From Bradyrhizobium sp. B097 (lineage in GTDB: Bacteria; Pseudomonadota; Alphaproteobacteria; Rhizobiales; Xanthobacteraceae), in the NCBI RefSeq assembly GCF_038957035.1, contig NZ_CP152412.1:868001-932000 (forward strand): a stretch of DNA of 64,000 nt, in the 5' to 3' direction. Under the pieces are notes generated by a model that was not told the DNA's origin, did not search any database, and saw only the letters and a program-made list of their open reading frames with translations. Made by a program: the position numbers and the translations under genes. Below, in pieces: positions 9,218 through 17,599 of this stretch. Each line of letters opens with the position of its first letter. The stretch's first letter is position 1.

Positions 9218-9236
9218 CATGATCCCCGGGATCATG
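9218..9236. repeat. 19-bp perfect palindrome before phoU
   Basis: CATGATCCCCGGGATCATG, two 9-bp arms around one central base, 13 bp before the phoU ATG and directly ahead of its ribosome binding site GAGGGAGA. In RNA it could fold and modulate phoU translation, or simply belong to the adjacent repeat. Confidence 0.6.
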
Positions 9237-9249
9237 AGGGAGACAAGCG

Positions 9250-9966
9250 ATGGCTTCTGAACATACCGCCAAGGCATTCGACAGCGACCTGCAGGAGTTG
9301 ACTCGCCTGGTCGCCGAGATGGGCGGCCTCGTCGAGCGGATGATCACCGAGTCGGTCGACGCGCTGATCCGTCGCGACGTCGCGCTCGGCAAGCGCGTGG
9401 TCGCCGCCGACATCGAAATCGACAATCTGCAGCGCGTCATCGAAGAGCGCGCGGTGCTGACGATCGCCCGCCGCCAGCCGATGGCAATCGACCTGCGCGA
9501 AATCGTCAGCGCGATGCGCGTCGCCACCGACCTTGAGCGGATCGGCGACCTCGCCAAGAACATGGGCAAGCGCGTCGCTGCGCTGGAAAGCGATTTCCAG
9601 CCGCTGAAGCTGATCCGCGGTCTGGAGCACATGACCGACCTCGTGCTGTCGCAGGTCAAGTCGGTGCTCGACGCCTATGCCGCGCACGACCTGCCGGCGG
9701 CGATGAACGTCTGGAAGGGCGACGAGGAGGTCGATGCGATCTGCACCTCGCTGTTCCGCGAGCTGCTGACCTACATGATGGAGGATCCGCGCAACATCTC
9801 GTTCTGCATCCATCTGATGTTCTGCGCCAAGAACATCGAGCGGATCGGCGATCACGCCACCAATATCGCCGAGACCGTGTTCTACATGATCGAGGGCCAG
9901 CAGATCACCGACAAGCGTCCGAAGGGCGACATGACCAACTTTGCCACCACGGTGCCGGGTACCTAG
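9250..9966 (+). CDS. phoU: Phosphate signalling regulator PhoU
   Basis: 238 aa made of two repeated three-helix bundles (about residues 15-110 and 120-215). Metal-binding PhoU motifs occur in each repeat: RVATDLERIGDLAKNM in the first and CAKNIERIGDHATNIAE in the second. PhoU sits between the Pst transporter and PhoR and is needed to keep the Pho regulon off when phosphate is ample. It lies 97 bp after pstB across a palindromic repeat and has a good ribosome binding site, GAGGGAGA. Confidence 0.95.
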   Translation: MASEHTAKAFDSDLQELTRLVAEMGGLVERMITESVDALIRRDVALGKRVVAADIEIDNLQRVIEERAVLTIARRQPMAIDLREIVSAMRVATDLERIGDLAKNMGKRVAALESDFQPLKLIRGLEHMTDLVLSQVKSVLDAYAAHDLPAAMNVWKGDEEVDAICTSLFRELLTYMMEDPRNISFCIHLMFCAKNIERIGDHATNIAETVFYMIEGQQITDKRPKGDMTNFATTVPGT

Positions 9967-10096
9967 GACATGATCCGCAGGCGCGGAGCCGGATTGTCTT
10001 CACGACAAGTCGTTTCCGCGGGGATTGTGCTCAGGAAAGTAAGCGTTTCGGTTTGCGTCTGGGCAACGGATCACCACAGAGAGAGAACTTAAACCG

Positions 10097-10807
10097 ATGA
10101 GCGCACGCATTCTGGTAGTCGAAGACGAGGAAGCGCTGACGACACTGTTGCGCTACAACCTCGATGCGGAAGGCTACGATGTCGAAACGGTCGGGCGCGG
10201 CGACGATGCCGACACCCGCCTGAAGGAGCGCGTTCCCGACCTCGTGGTACTGGACTGGATGCTGCCGGGCCTGTCCGGCATCGAGCTGTGCCGTCGCCTG
10301 CGGGCGCGGCCCGAGACCAAGCAGCTTCCGATCATCATGCTGACCGCGCGCGGCGAGGAGAGCGAGCGCGTGCGCGGGCTTGCCACCGGCGCCGACGACT
10401 ACATCGTCAAGCCGTTCTCGGTGCCGGAACTGCTGGCACGGGTAAAGGGCCTGCTGCGCCGCGCGAGTCCGGAGCGGCTGGCGACCGTGCTGACCTATGG
10501 CGACATCGAGCTCGACCGCGAGAAGCGCCGCGTGGCGCGCTCGGGACGTCCGATCGATCTCGGTCCGACCGAGTATCGGCTGCTCGAATTCTTCCTCGAG
10601 CATCCCGGCCGCGTGTTCAGCCGCGAGCAGCTGCTCGACAGCGTCTGGGGTCGCGATATCTATATCGATGAGCGTACCGTCGACGTGCATATCGGCCGCC
10701 TGCGCAAGCTGCTCAATCCGGGCCGCGAGCAGGATCCGATCCGCACCGTGCGCGGCGCCGGCTACGCGCTCGACGACCGCTTCGCAAAGGCCGAACCGCA
10801 GCCGTAG
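10097..10807 (+). CDS. phoB: Phosphate-regulon response regulator PhoB
   Basis: 236 aa, OmpR/PhoB class. The receiver domain (about 1-120) has acidic pocket EDEE, phospho-acceptor Asp53 in LVVLDWMLPG, Thr in MLTARG and Lys in YIVKPFS. The winged-helix DNA-binding domain (about 135-232) includes LGPTEYRLLEFFLEHPGRVF and DERTVDVHIGRLRKLL. It would bind the Pho box before pstS. It follows phoU by 130 bp. The transcript probably ends at the bidirectional terminator near 11092. Confidence 0.95.
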   Translation: MSARILVVEDEEALTTLLRYNLDAEGYDVETVGRGDDADTRLKERVPDLVVLDWMLPGLSGIELCRRLRARPETKQLPIIMLTARGEESERVRGLATGADDYIVKPFSVPELLARVKGLLRRASPERLATVLTYGDIELDREKRRVARSGRPIDLGPTEYRLLEFFLEHPGRVFSREQLLDSVWGRDIYIDERTVDVHIGRLRKLLNPGREQDPIRTVRGAGYALDDRFAKAEPQP

Positions 10808-10841
10808 CCGACGTCGCGGCATTCACGAGCCGCAACAGCGT

Positions 10842-10977
10842 GTCGTCCCGGCCTAGTGCGCAATTGCGCACGGGAGCCGGGACCCATACGCCGCGGCCGG
10901 CGCGATGGGCAAGTGGCCAGACGACTTTCTAACAACACCCATTCGTGGTTATGGGTCCCGGCTTTCGCCGGGACGAC
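10842..10977. repeat. Palindromic repeat doublet, family A (copy 1)
   Basis: Two inverted-repeat units facing each other. Unit one (10842-10888) begins GTCGTCCCGG, carries an inner palindrome GTGCGCAATTGCGCAC, and ends CCGGGACCCATA. Unit two (10945-10977) reads GTGGTTATGGGTCCCGG ... CCGGGACGAC. The same units recur at 14298, 27157, 28207, 28381, 37211 and 60042. The doublet layout resembles BIME/REP elements. Confidence 0.8.
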
Positions 10978-10991
10978 GCCGGTGATGTAGG

Positions 10992-11083
10992 CGTAGCCCG
11001 GATGGAGCGAAGCGTAATCCGGGACTTCATTCTCCGCTTCAAGCACCGCCCCGGATTTCGCTTCGCTGCATCCGGGCTACGGG
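10992..11083. repeat. Palindromic repeat, family D (copy 1)
   Basis: GTAGCCCGGATGGAGCGAAG at the left is mirrored by CTTCGCTGCATCCGGGCTAC at the right, about 50 bp apart. A second copy is at 47736-47823. It adjoins the family A doublet, so the phoB-gcrA gap is nearly all repeat. Confidence 0.8.
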
Positions 11084-11091
11084 CCACAAAA

Positions 11092-11120
11092 AAATCCCCG
11101 CTTTCGCGGGGATTTGTTTT
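11092..11120. terminator. Bidirectional intrinsic terminator between phoB and gcrA
   Basis: Stem AAATCCCCGC (11092-11101), loop TTTC, stem GCGGGGATTT (11106-11115), followed by GTTTTT on the plus strand and by a T-run on the minus strand (an A-run precedes it). It should end both phoB transcripts and the convergent gcrA transcript. Confidence 0.88.
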
Positions 11121-11145
11121 TGCAGTCCAGGCAGTTTCCCGAGTG

Positions 11146-11658
11146 CTACTTGATCTGTGGCTTCGCCGACGGCCGGCGGCGATCGGCGGCGGGCTGATAG
11201 GCGACGCGCGAGTGATGCGCGCAATAGGGCAGGCCGGCGAGCGCCTTGCCGCCGCAGAAGAAGAATTCCGGGCTCGAGGGATCGCCGACCGGCCAATGGC
11301 AGGTGGCCTCGTTGAGCTCGAGCAGCGACAGCCGCTGGCTCATCGGCACAACGTTGTCGAAGGAGATCGGATCGGGCTCCATCTCGACCTCGAAGGCATG
11401 TGCGAGCGCGGTGTTGCCGCGCGAGACCGGGCGCGCCACCCGCATCATGTGCTGGGCGGGGCGGGCCTTACGCTGCCGCGGCGCAGCCGTGGAGGGGGCC
11501 TTGGCGCGGCCGGAGAGGCCGAGCCGATGTACTTTGCCGATCACGGCGTTTCGCGTCACATTGCCAAGTTCCGCCGCGATCTGGCTGGCCGAGAGGCCGG
11601 ATTCCCAGAGCTTCTTCAGCTGCTCGACGCGATCGTCGGACCAGGTCAATACAGTCAT
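11146..11658 (-). CDS. gcrA: GcrA cell-cycle regulator
   Basis: 170 aa. The N-terminus MTVLTWSDDRVEQLKKLWESG and the helix-turn-helix GLSASQIAAELGNVTRNAVIGKVHRLGL are diagnostic of GcrA. The C-terminal segment CHWPVGDP, FFCGG, LPYCAHHSRVAY binds sigma-70 domain 2 in Caulobacter. GcrA works with RNA polymerase at promoters carrying CcrM-methylated GANTC sites to drive S-phase genes. AGGAAG upstream fits the ATG at 11658; a GTG one codon earlier is the alternative. Three GANTC sites lie upstream within 11739-11886. Confidence 0.95.
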   Translation of the reverse strand: MTVLTWSDDRVEQLKKLWESGLSASQIAAELGNVTRNAVIGKVHRLGLSGRAKAPSTAAPRQRKARPAQHMMRVARPVSRGNTALAHAFEVEMEPDPISFDNVVPMSQRLSLLELNEATCHWPVGDPSSPEFFFCGGKALAGLPYCAHHSRVAYQPAADRRRPSAKPQIK

Positions 11659-12154
11659 CACATTCTTCCTTTCGCATGGCGCCGGCCACTCATCGGAGCG
11701 GCGCTGCGAGCCAATCTGGACAAATATCCCTGCGGCCAGAATCCCTTAGCCCTCGCCGGGCACGGTGTTGCGCCCGAACGTTTACACGAGACACGAAGGC
11801 TACTTAGAGGGTCCAGTACTGCCGCACGAGATGTCGTACCCGACAGGCCAAACGCTACAATATGGCGTGACTCTGGCGCAAGAGTCCGCGGCCGTGCGTC
11901 CACATGTTCCCACAAAGTTAAGCGTTGCTATGAGGCTTTTCCACCGCACCGGAATGCTCCGGATTGCGCCGGTTTCGCATTGCAGGAAGGCCGGCAAAGG
12001 CCGGCTCCTGGCGATTGACACTGACCGGCCGCCGCATAGAATGACCCGCACGTGCCGCCCGCAAAGGCGGCCGTTTTGTTTTCCGAAGCTGGCGGTTGCT
12101 GCGTTGGCGTCAAGGCGCGCAGCAATTGACGGCTTCAAACCGGCAGTGAACGCC
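11659..12154. other. 496-bp gcrA-argD divergent intergenic region
   Basis: No gene recognised; an open frame runs through from 11765 into argD but its residues look non-coding. It holds GANTC sites at 11739-11743, 11869-11873 and 11882-11886. The last two are the arms of an inverted repeat GACTCT-N6-AGAGTC (11869-11886). It also holds a GCCGGC-AAAG-GCCGGC hairpin near 11987-12002 and the argD promoter and hairpin described separately. Confidence 0.6.
12015..12082 (+). promoter_or_regulatory. Candidate argD promoter followed at once by a terminator-like hairpin
   Basis: TTGACA (12015-12020), 16-bp spacer, TAGAAT (12037-12042), giving a predicted start near 12049. Immediately after comes stem GCCGCC (12054-12059), loop CGCAAA, stem GGCGGC (12066-12071), and CGTTTTGTTTT. 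The hairpin plus T-rich run looks like an intrinsic terminator or attenuator about 70 bp ahead of argD. If it works, it would limit argD-argF-hslO transcription; alternatively it ends an upstream transcript. Confidence 0.5.
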
Positions 12155-13360
12155 ATGACCAACGCCTCGTCGCATCTGCTCCCCGTCTTCGCCCGGGTCG
12201 ATCTCGGCTTCGAGCGCGGTGAGGGCGCCTGGCTGATCGCAACCAATGGCGACCGCTATCTCGATTTCACCTCGGGCGTCGCGGTGAACGCGCTCGGGCA
12301 TGCGCACCCGCATCTGGTCAAGGCGCTGCAGGAGCAGGCGACCAAGCTCTGGCACATGTCGAACCTGTTCAAGAGCCCAGACGGCGAGGTGCTTGCCGCG
12401 CGGCTGTGCGAGCAGAGCTTTGCCGACTTCGTGTTCTTCTGCAATTCCGGCGCCGAAGCGATGGAGGGCGTGATCAAGCTGGTCCGCCACCACCACTTCT
12501 CCAAGGGCCATCCCGAACGCTACCGCATCATCACCTTCGAAGGCGCCTTCCATGGCCGCACGCTGGGCACGCTGGCTGCGACCGGCTCGGCGAAATATCT
12601 CGAGGGCTTCGGCCCGCCGATGGACGGCTTCGACCAGGTGCCGCACGGCGACATCGAGGCGGTGAAGAAGGCGATCGGCCCGCACACTGCCGGCATCCTG
12701 ATTGAGCCGGTGCAGGGCGAGGGCGGCGTGCGCTCGGCGCCGCAGGCGTTCTTCAAGGCGCTGCGCGCGCTGTGCGACGAGCATGGCCTGCTGCTCGCAT
12801 TCGACGAGGTGCAGACCGGCATGGGCCGCACCGGCGAGCTGTTCGCCTACAAGCGCACCGGCGTCACGCCGGACGTGATGTCGCTGGCCAAGGCGCTCGG
12901 CGGCGGATTCCCGATCGGCGCGGTGCTCGCGACCGCGCAGGCTGCGGCCGGCATGGCGCCGGGCTCGCACGGCTCGACCTTCGGCGGCAATCCGCTCGCG
13001 GTCGCCGCCGCCAATGCCGTGCTCGACGTCATGCTCAAGCCCGGCTTCTTCGAGCACGTGCAGAAGATGTCGCTGCTGCTCAAGCAGAAGCTCGCTTCGG
13101 TGGTCGACCGCTATCCCGGCGTGCTGTCGGAGGTGCGCGGCGAGGGCCTGTTGATCGGCGTCAAGGCGGTGGTGCCGTCGGGCGATCTGATCGCCGCGCT
13201 GCGCAACGAGAAGCTGCTCACCGTCGGCGCCGGCGATAATGTGGTGCGGTTCCTGGCGCCCCTGATCGTGACCGAGGTCGAGATCGACCAGTCGATCACG
13301 GCGCTCGAGCGCGCCTGCTCTGTGCTATCGGCGCCGCAGCCGAAGAAGGCGGCTGGATAA
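12155..13360 (+). CDS. argD: Acetylornithine aminotransferase
   Basis: 401 aa class III PLP aminotransferase that converts N-acetylglutamate semialdehyde to N-acetylornithine in arginine synthesis; many also serve as succinyldiaminopimelate aminotransferase. Seen: [58 protein letters not shown], and the PLP-lysine region [13 protein letters not shown]. The ATG at 12155 matches the family start; a GTG three codons earlier is possible. Upstream frame extension to 11765 crosses promoter-like DNA and is rejected. TAATG overlap with argF. Confidence 0.95.
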   Translation: MTNASSHLLPVFARVDLGFERGEGAWLIATNGDRYLDFTSGVAVNALGHAHPHLVKALQEQATKLWHMSNLFKSPDGEVLAARLCEQSFADFVFFCNSGAEAMEGVIKLVRHHHFSKGHPERYRIITFEGAFHGRTLGTLAATGSAKYLEGFGPPMDGFDQVPHGDIEAVKKAIGPHTAGILIEPVQGEGGVRSAPQAFFKALRALCDEHGLLLAFDEVQTGMGRTGELFAYKRTGVTPDVMSLAKALGGGFPIGAVLATAQAAAGMAPGSHGSTFGGNPLAVAAANAVLDVMLKPGFFEHVQKMSLLLKQKLASVVDRYPGVLSEVRGEGLLIGVKAVVPSGDLIAALRNEKLLTVGAGDNVVRFLAPLIVTEVEIDQSITALERACSVLSAPQPKKAAG

Positions 13361-14286
13361 TGAGCAAGCCGGTCCGTCACTTCCTCGACATCAACGAGCT
13401 GCCGCTCGCCGAGCTGCGCAACATGCTTTCCGCCGGAGCCGCCATGAAGGCGAAGCTGAAGGCGCATGAGAAGGGCAGGAAGCCGCTCGAAGGCAAGACG
13501 CTGGCGATGATCTTCGAGCGCCCGTCGACCCGCACAAGGGTGTCGTTCGACGTCGGCATGCGCCAGCTCGGCGGTGAATCCATCATGCTGACCGGCGCCG
13601 AGATGCAGCTCGGCCGCGGCGAGACCATCGCCGACACCGCGCGCGTGCTGTCGCGCTATGTCGACGCGATCATGATCCGCATCCTCAACCATGACGCGCT
13701 GCTCGAGCTCGCCGCTCATGCCACCGTGCCCGTCATCAACGGGCTGACCCGGCGTTCGCATCCCTGCCAGGTGATGGCCGACCTCATGACCTATGAGGAA
13801 AACCGCGGCTCGATCGAGGGCAAGACGGTGGCCTGGACCGGCGACGACAACAACGTGCTGGCCTCCTGGGCGCACGCCGCCGAGCGCTTCAAGTTCAATC
13901 TCAACATCGCGACCCCGCCGGAGCTCTCGCCGAAGAAGCCGATGCGGGACTGGATCAAGGCCACCGGCGCGCCGATCATGCTCGGCACCGATCCGGAAGC
14001 CGCCGTGCGCGGCGCCGACTGCGTCGTCACCGACACCTGGGTGTCGATGGGCGACAAGGAGGGCGAGCACCGCCACAACGTGCTGAAGCCCTATCAGGTC
14101 AATGCCAAGCTGATGTCGCTCGCCAAGCCGGACGCGCTGTTCATGCACTGTCTGCCCGCGCATCGCGGCGAGGAGGTCACCGACGAGGTGATCGACGGCC
14201 CGCAATCCGTGGTGTTCGACGAGGCGGAAAACCGCCTGCATGCGCAGAAGGGCATTCTGGCCTGGTGTTTCGACACGGTCGCGTAG
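13360..14286 (+). CDS. argF: Ornithine carbamoyltransferase
   Basis: 308 aa. Joins carbamoyl phosphate and ornithine to make citrulline. Carbamoyl-phosphate loop [32 protein letters not shown], ornithine-binding [10 protein letters not shown] and [11 protein letters not shown] are all present. It begins inside the argD stop codon, so the two arginine genes are coupled. Length and motifs are those of an anabolic enzyme. Confidence 0.96.
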   Translation: MSKPVRHFLDINELPLAELRNMLSAGAAMKAKLKAHEKGRKPLEGKTLAMIFERPSTRTRVSFDVGMRQLGGESIMLTGAEMQLGRGETIADTARVLSRYVDAIMIRILNHDALLELAAHATVPVINGLTRRSHPCQVMADLMTYEENRGSIEGKTVAWTGDDNNVLASWAHAAERFKFNLNIATPPELSPKKPMRDWIKATGAPIMLGTDPEAAVRGADCVVTDTWVSMGDKEGEHRHNVLKPYQVNAKLMSLAKPDALFMHCLPAHRGEEVTDEVIDGPQSVVFDEAENRLHAQKGILAWCFDTVA

Positions 14287-14297
14287 CAACTGACATC

Positions 14298-14331
14298 GGT
14301 GGTTATGGGTCCCTGCTTTCGCAGGGACGAC
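14298..14331. repeat. Palindromic repeat, family A single unit
   Basis: GGTGGTTATGGGTCCCTGC ... GCAGGGACGAC, 12 bp after argF. In the transcript it would form a stable stem between argF and hslO. The CCCTGC/GCAGGG core is a compensated variant of the CCCGGC/GCCGGG core seen elsewhere. Confidence 0.8.
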
Positions 14332-14391
14332 GTCGATTCCCGGTATGCTGAACCCCTTTATTTCATGGTCCGAGACCCCAGATAGAGCGCC

Positions 14392-15393
14392 ATGGTTTCA
14401 CAATCCCCCGACATCAAAATCCAGCCCGAGACGCCCATTCGCGCGCCCTCAGCGGTTCCTGTCGACGATGCCGTGCTGGCCTTCGAGGTCGGTGCGCTGG
14501 ACTTGCGCGGCCGGCTGACCCGGCTCGGCCCCGCGCTCGACGAGATCCTGCACAAGCACGATTATCCGCCCGCGGTCGGCAAGCTGCTCGGTGAGGCCAT
14601 CGTGCTGACCACGCTGCTCGGCTCCTCCGTCAAGTTCGAGGGCCGCTTCATCCTGCAGACCCGGACCGACGGGCCGGTCTCGCTCCTGATCGTCGATTTC
14701 CAGGCGCCCGACCGGCTGCGTGCCTATGCGCGCTACGATGTGGCGCGCCTCAAGGGCGGACAGAGCTCGGGTGAGCTGCTCGGCAAGGGCCACCTTGCGA
14801 TGACCATCGATCAGGGCGCGAACACCAGCCGCTACCAGGGCCTGGTCGCGCTCGACGGCGGCGGCCTGGAAGAGGCGGCCCACGAATATTTCCTGCGCTC
14901 GGAGCAGATTCCGACGCGGGTGCGGCTCGCGGTCGGCGAGGAGATGCGCGGCGGCGAAGGCGGCAAGCTGCACTGGCGCGCCGGCGGCATCCTGCTGCAA
15001 TTCCTGCCCAAGGCCCCCGAACGCGCCAAGCAGGCCGATCTGCATCCCGGCGATGCGCCGGAGGGCACGGCCACGCACAGCGTGCCGGATGACGACGCCT
15101 GGGTCGAGGGACAGTCGCTGATCTCCACCGTCGAGGATGTCGAGCTGATCGATCCCGATCTCTCCGGCGAGCGGCTGCTGTACCGCCTGTTCCACGAACG
15201 CGGCGTGCGCGTCTTCAACCCGCAAACGCTACGCGCGCAGTGCTCCTGCTCGCGCGATGCGGTGTCGTCGATGCTGAAGAGCTTTGCGCCGAACGATCGC
15301 GCCGAGATGGTCAAGGACGGCAAGGTGGTCGTGACTTGCGAGTTCTGCTCGTCGGTCTACGAATTCACGCCTCAGGAAGCCGGCGTCGAGTAG
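14392..15393 (+). CDS. hslO: Hsp33 redox-regulated chaperone
   Basis: 333 aa. The C-terminal zinc centre CxC...CxxC is intact (Cys284, Cys286, Cys316, Cys319 in QCSCSRDAV and CEFCSSVY). The N-terminal substrate-binding domain includes LTTLLGSSVKFEGRFILQTRTDGPVSLLIVDF. Under oxidative plus heat stress the cysteines form disulfides, zinc leaves, and the protein becomes a holdase. It has an extra N-terminal stretch of about 35 residues. It lies 105 bp after argF across a repeat unit and may share the arg transcript. Confidence 0.94.
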   Translation: MVSQSPDIKIQPETPIRAPSAVPVDDAVLAFEVGALDLRGRLTRLGPALDEILHKHDYPPAVGKLLGEAIVLTTLLGSSVKFEGRFILQTRTDGPVSLLIVDFQAPDRLRAYARYDVARLKGGQSSGELLGKGHLAMTIDQGANTSRYQGLVALDGGGLEEAAHEYFLRSEQIPTRVRLAVGEEMRGGEGGKLHWRAGGILLQFLPKAPERAKQADLHPGDAPEGTATHSVPDDDAWVEGQSLISTVEDVELIDPDLSGERLLYRLFHERGVRVFNPQTLRAQCSCSRDAVSSMLKSFAPNDRAEMVKDGKVVVTCEFCSSVYEFTPQEAGVE

Positions 15394-15430
15394 GCGGAAA
15401 ACCGCCTACGAGGCCCGCTAAGCAAGCCTG

Positions 15431-15661
15431 TCAGCTCAGCAAGGTGCGGGTCTTGCCGGCGGCGTCATAGATCTCGATCTGAAGCATCGGATAAGCCGCC
15501 TTCAGTTGCCGGCCAGACGTTTCAGCAGCCTCGGCCGTGTCGAACTCCGACTTGAACTGTTTGTCGACAATGATCACGAAGCCTTCGGTAGGAGGCCGGT
15601 CGGCGCGCAGTGGTTTCTTCGGCTCGGGTTCGTCGATGGAGAGCAGGGATTTCTTCGTCAT
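15431..15661 (-). CDS. Conserved hypothetical protein, 76 aa
   Basis: Small basic N-terminus (MTKKSLLSIDEPEPKKPLRA) followed by a compact alpha/beta segment, FVIIVDKQFKSEFDTAEAAETSGRQLK ... LQIEIYDAAG. The pattern suggests a single small domain with two strands and a helix. GGATTCC-type purine-poor upstream gives no firm start, but AGGAGG lies just ahead of 15661 on the minus strand. Not recognised; function unknown. Convergent with hslO. Confidence 0.65.
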   Translation of the reverse strand: MTKKSLLSIDEPEPKKPLRADRPPTEGFVIIVDKQFKSEFDTAEAAETSGRQLKAAYPMLQIEIYDAAGKTRTLLS

Positions 15662-15751
15662 GGGAATCCTCCTGGATCGATCTCAACTCAGCCGGTGAAA
15701 CGGCGCAAATTGGGTAAGTTTCATGGTGAATCTCCTGTTGTCGTAGTTGGC

Positions 15752-16246
15752 TCACATCGGCAGTCCATCGGGGACTGCGCCTCCTTCATTGTCCCATCGC
15801 GACAAAGCCGCAGCGCTCGATCTCGTGTCCTGGCGCGCCTCCAGAACCTTGTCGCGACCGGCATCATCCTTGTGCTTGTGCAGGAAGCGCGCGATCTGCC
15901 CGCGGAGCGCCGACGTCTCCAACAGTTTTCCGACCGATCCGGCGGTGTCGAAGATTTCCCGCTGCAGCGCCTTCGGCAGCACGTTCCATTGCATGATGAT
16001 GGCCGCGCCGAGACACCGCAGGACGTACTCCTCTTCGGCGGCAAGGGCGGCGCCGCGAGAGCGGTCCTGCTCCGCAACGTTTATTGCGTTGTCGAAATTG
16101 TCCGCCAATCCTTGCTCGTTATCCGCGAGCGAAGCGAGGCGGTCTTGCTGCTCCTGAAACTTGCGGCTTTCGCCCTGACTGCTCGAACGCTTGATCAGTT
16201 CGCCGTATGCGGCTGCCTTGGTGCGGTACTGCTGAGATTTGAACAT
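15752..16246 (-). CDS. Hypothetical helical protein, 164 aa
   Basis: Almost wholly helical and charged, with AAEEEYVLRCLGAAIIMQWNVLP in the middle and a hydrophilic tail. The start at 16246 is chosen for MFKSQQYRTKAAAYGEL with GGAAAGG upstream; the frame stays open further 5' but without protein-like composition. No membrane segment, no known motif. Possibly a stress-related accessory gene, like its small neighbours, but that is a guess. Confidence 0.65.
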   Translation of the reverse strand: MFKSQQYRTKAAAYGELIKRSSSQGESRKFQEQQDRLASLADNEQGLADNFDNAINVAEQDRSRGAALAAEEEYVLRCLGAAIIMQWNVLPKALQREIFDTAGSVGKLLETSALRGQIARFLHKHKDDAGRDKVLEARQDTRSSAAALSRWDNEGGAVPDGLPM

Positions 16247-16566
16247 GGCGGGCCCTTTCCTTGGAGGTCTCCGCGCATTCCGACCAATCTCGATGGCTGA
16301 CGAGGACTGATTTGTATATGGGAGGCAAAGGGTCGAATAACGAGCACCGGGGCCACAAATCACCGGGCACAAGCCAATCGGACGGCGCGCGTAAATATCT
16401 GCACCGCGACAACGTTTACCGCGGTCGCCAGTTCCTGAAGCACAGTTGGAAGCAATGTCGAAGCCGCCGCTTGGTGAGAGGCGACCGGAGGCCAGGCCCC
16501 ATTGGCATCGGAAGAATGGCGGCCTCAGCCGGCCCCGTACCGGGGCTTCCTCCGCAAGATCGGCAG
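16247..16566. other. 320 bp without a recognised gene
   Basis: Frames on the plus strand are open here (16261-16872) but the translation is arginine/serine-rich with no domain and overlaps the better minus-strand gene at 16567. I see no RNA, terminator or repeat. Confidence 0.5.
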
Positions 16567-16767
16567 TCAGCTCGGCGTTCGCAGGCCGGGAGATGTCAGC
16601 CAATCATTGATGTGCGAGGCGGTTTCGACCAGCCGCGCCTTGCGAAGCATCGCGTCGCGCCGAAGGCCGGGCAGGAATGGCTTCGCAGCATCTCCTACCC
16701 TCACGGCTTCCAACGCCGGCAGATCATGAGGCGGCGGTTCAGGCTGGCTGTGTTGGGCAATCGGCAT
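16567..16767 (-). CDS. Hypothetical protein, 66 aa
   Basis: Reads MPIAQHSQPEPPPHDLPALE, then a soluble helical part ending LVETASHINDWLTSPGLRTPS. AGGAGAG sits at the right distance upstream of 16767, which supports expression. No recognised motif. The composition is more protein-like than the overlapping plus-strand frame. Confidence 0.6.
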   Translation of the reverse strand: MPIAQHSQPEPPPHDLPALEAVRVGDAAKPFLPGLRRDAMLRKARLVETASHINDWLTSPGLRTPS

Positions 16768-16798
16768 AAAGCTCTCCTGGTTACTGGCGGGAGCTTGC

Positions 16799-16965
16799 AG
16801 CACTCTCAGTCACCGGTATCGGCCAGAGGCGGAGCAGTGATGACCGCAGTAGATACCCCTTACGCCCGGTAGTCGACTCAATTCGTCATCGAGGGCCACA
16901 TCCAGGCTTCGGCGCGAGTGACCTAGCACTCTCAGTCGCCGATAACAGCCTGAGGCGCACGGTGA
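16799..16965. repeat. Imperfect direct repeat, two copies of about 41 bp
   Basis: AGCACTCTCAGTC starts both copies (16799 and 16925) and the following 28 bases agree at most positions, through GAGGCG to GTGA. The copies are 126 bp apart inside the 461-bp gap between 16768 and 17228, where I recognise no gene. Confidence 0.6.
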
Positions 16966-17228
16966 TCGTGCACGCCGTGACCTTTCCGCCAAGTAGCAAG
17001 GCGAGCCGCAATCCATTTGTCGGCGGGCCGGTGCGAGTGGGCTTGTCATTCGACAGCGGAGTAGCCACCTGATCAGCAGCGCAACTGTATTGTTACAGCA
17101 TCCCCCTTGCGGAAGCGCGAAGCCTTAGCTGCCAAATCTTGTAACCGATCGACCAGACGTCACGTCGCTTCAATGCGCGCGTCGCGGATCACGACAAGCT
17201 GTGGCAATAAACCTGATAGGCCTTACCC

Positions 17229-17489
17229 ATGATTGAATTTCCAAATCATAGTCGCTCATACGACCAAACGCGGCGCGCCGTGCGGTTTTGGGGATATGAC
17301 AGTGCTATTGAGGCATCGTTCTTCGTCACCGAAGGCGCATTGAAGCGACTTCAATCGGATGCCTACCTCGACGAACCGGGCCTTCTGCACGCCTTCGATG
17401 CCAACCGCGATCGGATATGTGCCGCTGCGGCCAGGGTCTATGTCCGCGGAAGCAGGGGTTCCTACGATCTGGTCGCCGCGAATTTCTGA
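17229..17489 (+). CDS. DUF1488 family protein
   Basis: 86 aa matching the DUF1488 pattern: FPNHSRSYDQTRRAVRFWGYD, then SFFVTEGALKRL, LHAFDANRDRI and a final RGSRGSYDLVAANF. This small soluble family is common, often multi-copy, in Bradyrhizobium and has no known function. The full family length is present. It is surrounded by gene-poor DNA. Confidence 0.85.
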   Translation: MIEFPNHSRSYDQTRRAVRFWGYDSAIEASFFVTEGALKRLQSDAYLDEPGLLHAFDANRDRICAAAARVYVRGSRGSYDLVAANF

Positions 17490-17544
17490 AACCGGCGGCC
17501 CGGCCGGCGGACTCGGGGCCACGCCGTTTGAGATGCAGCGCCTT

Positions 17545-17576
17545 CAAAAAAGAAAAGCCGCGGATTGCTCCGCGGC
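17545..17576 (-). terminator. Intrinsic terminator of the 17600 gene
   Basis: Stem GCCGCGGA (17557-17564), loop TTGC, stem TCCGCGGC (17569-17576). On the minus strand it is followed by TTTTCTTTTTTG, so it ends the minus-strand gene at 17600. Confidence 0.85.
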
Positions 17577-17599
17577 CGTTCTGACGCCGATGCGTTTCC

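Noticed and set aside
11765..12154. A 130-codon N-terminal extension of argD in the open frame
   Set aside because: The translation is unlike any aminotransferase start, crosses a promoter and a terminator-like hairpin, and the family start is at 12155.
16261..16872. A 203-codon plus-strand frame
   Set aside because: Arg/Ser/Gly-rich without motifs, and it overlaps a minus-strand gene with a good ribosome binding site.
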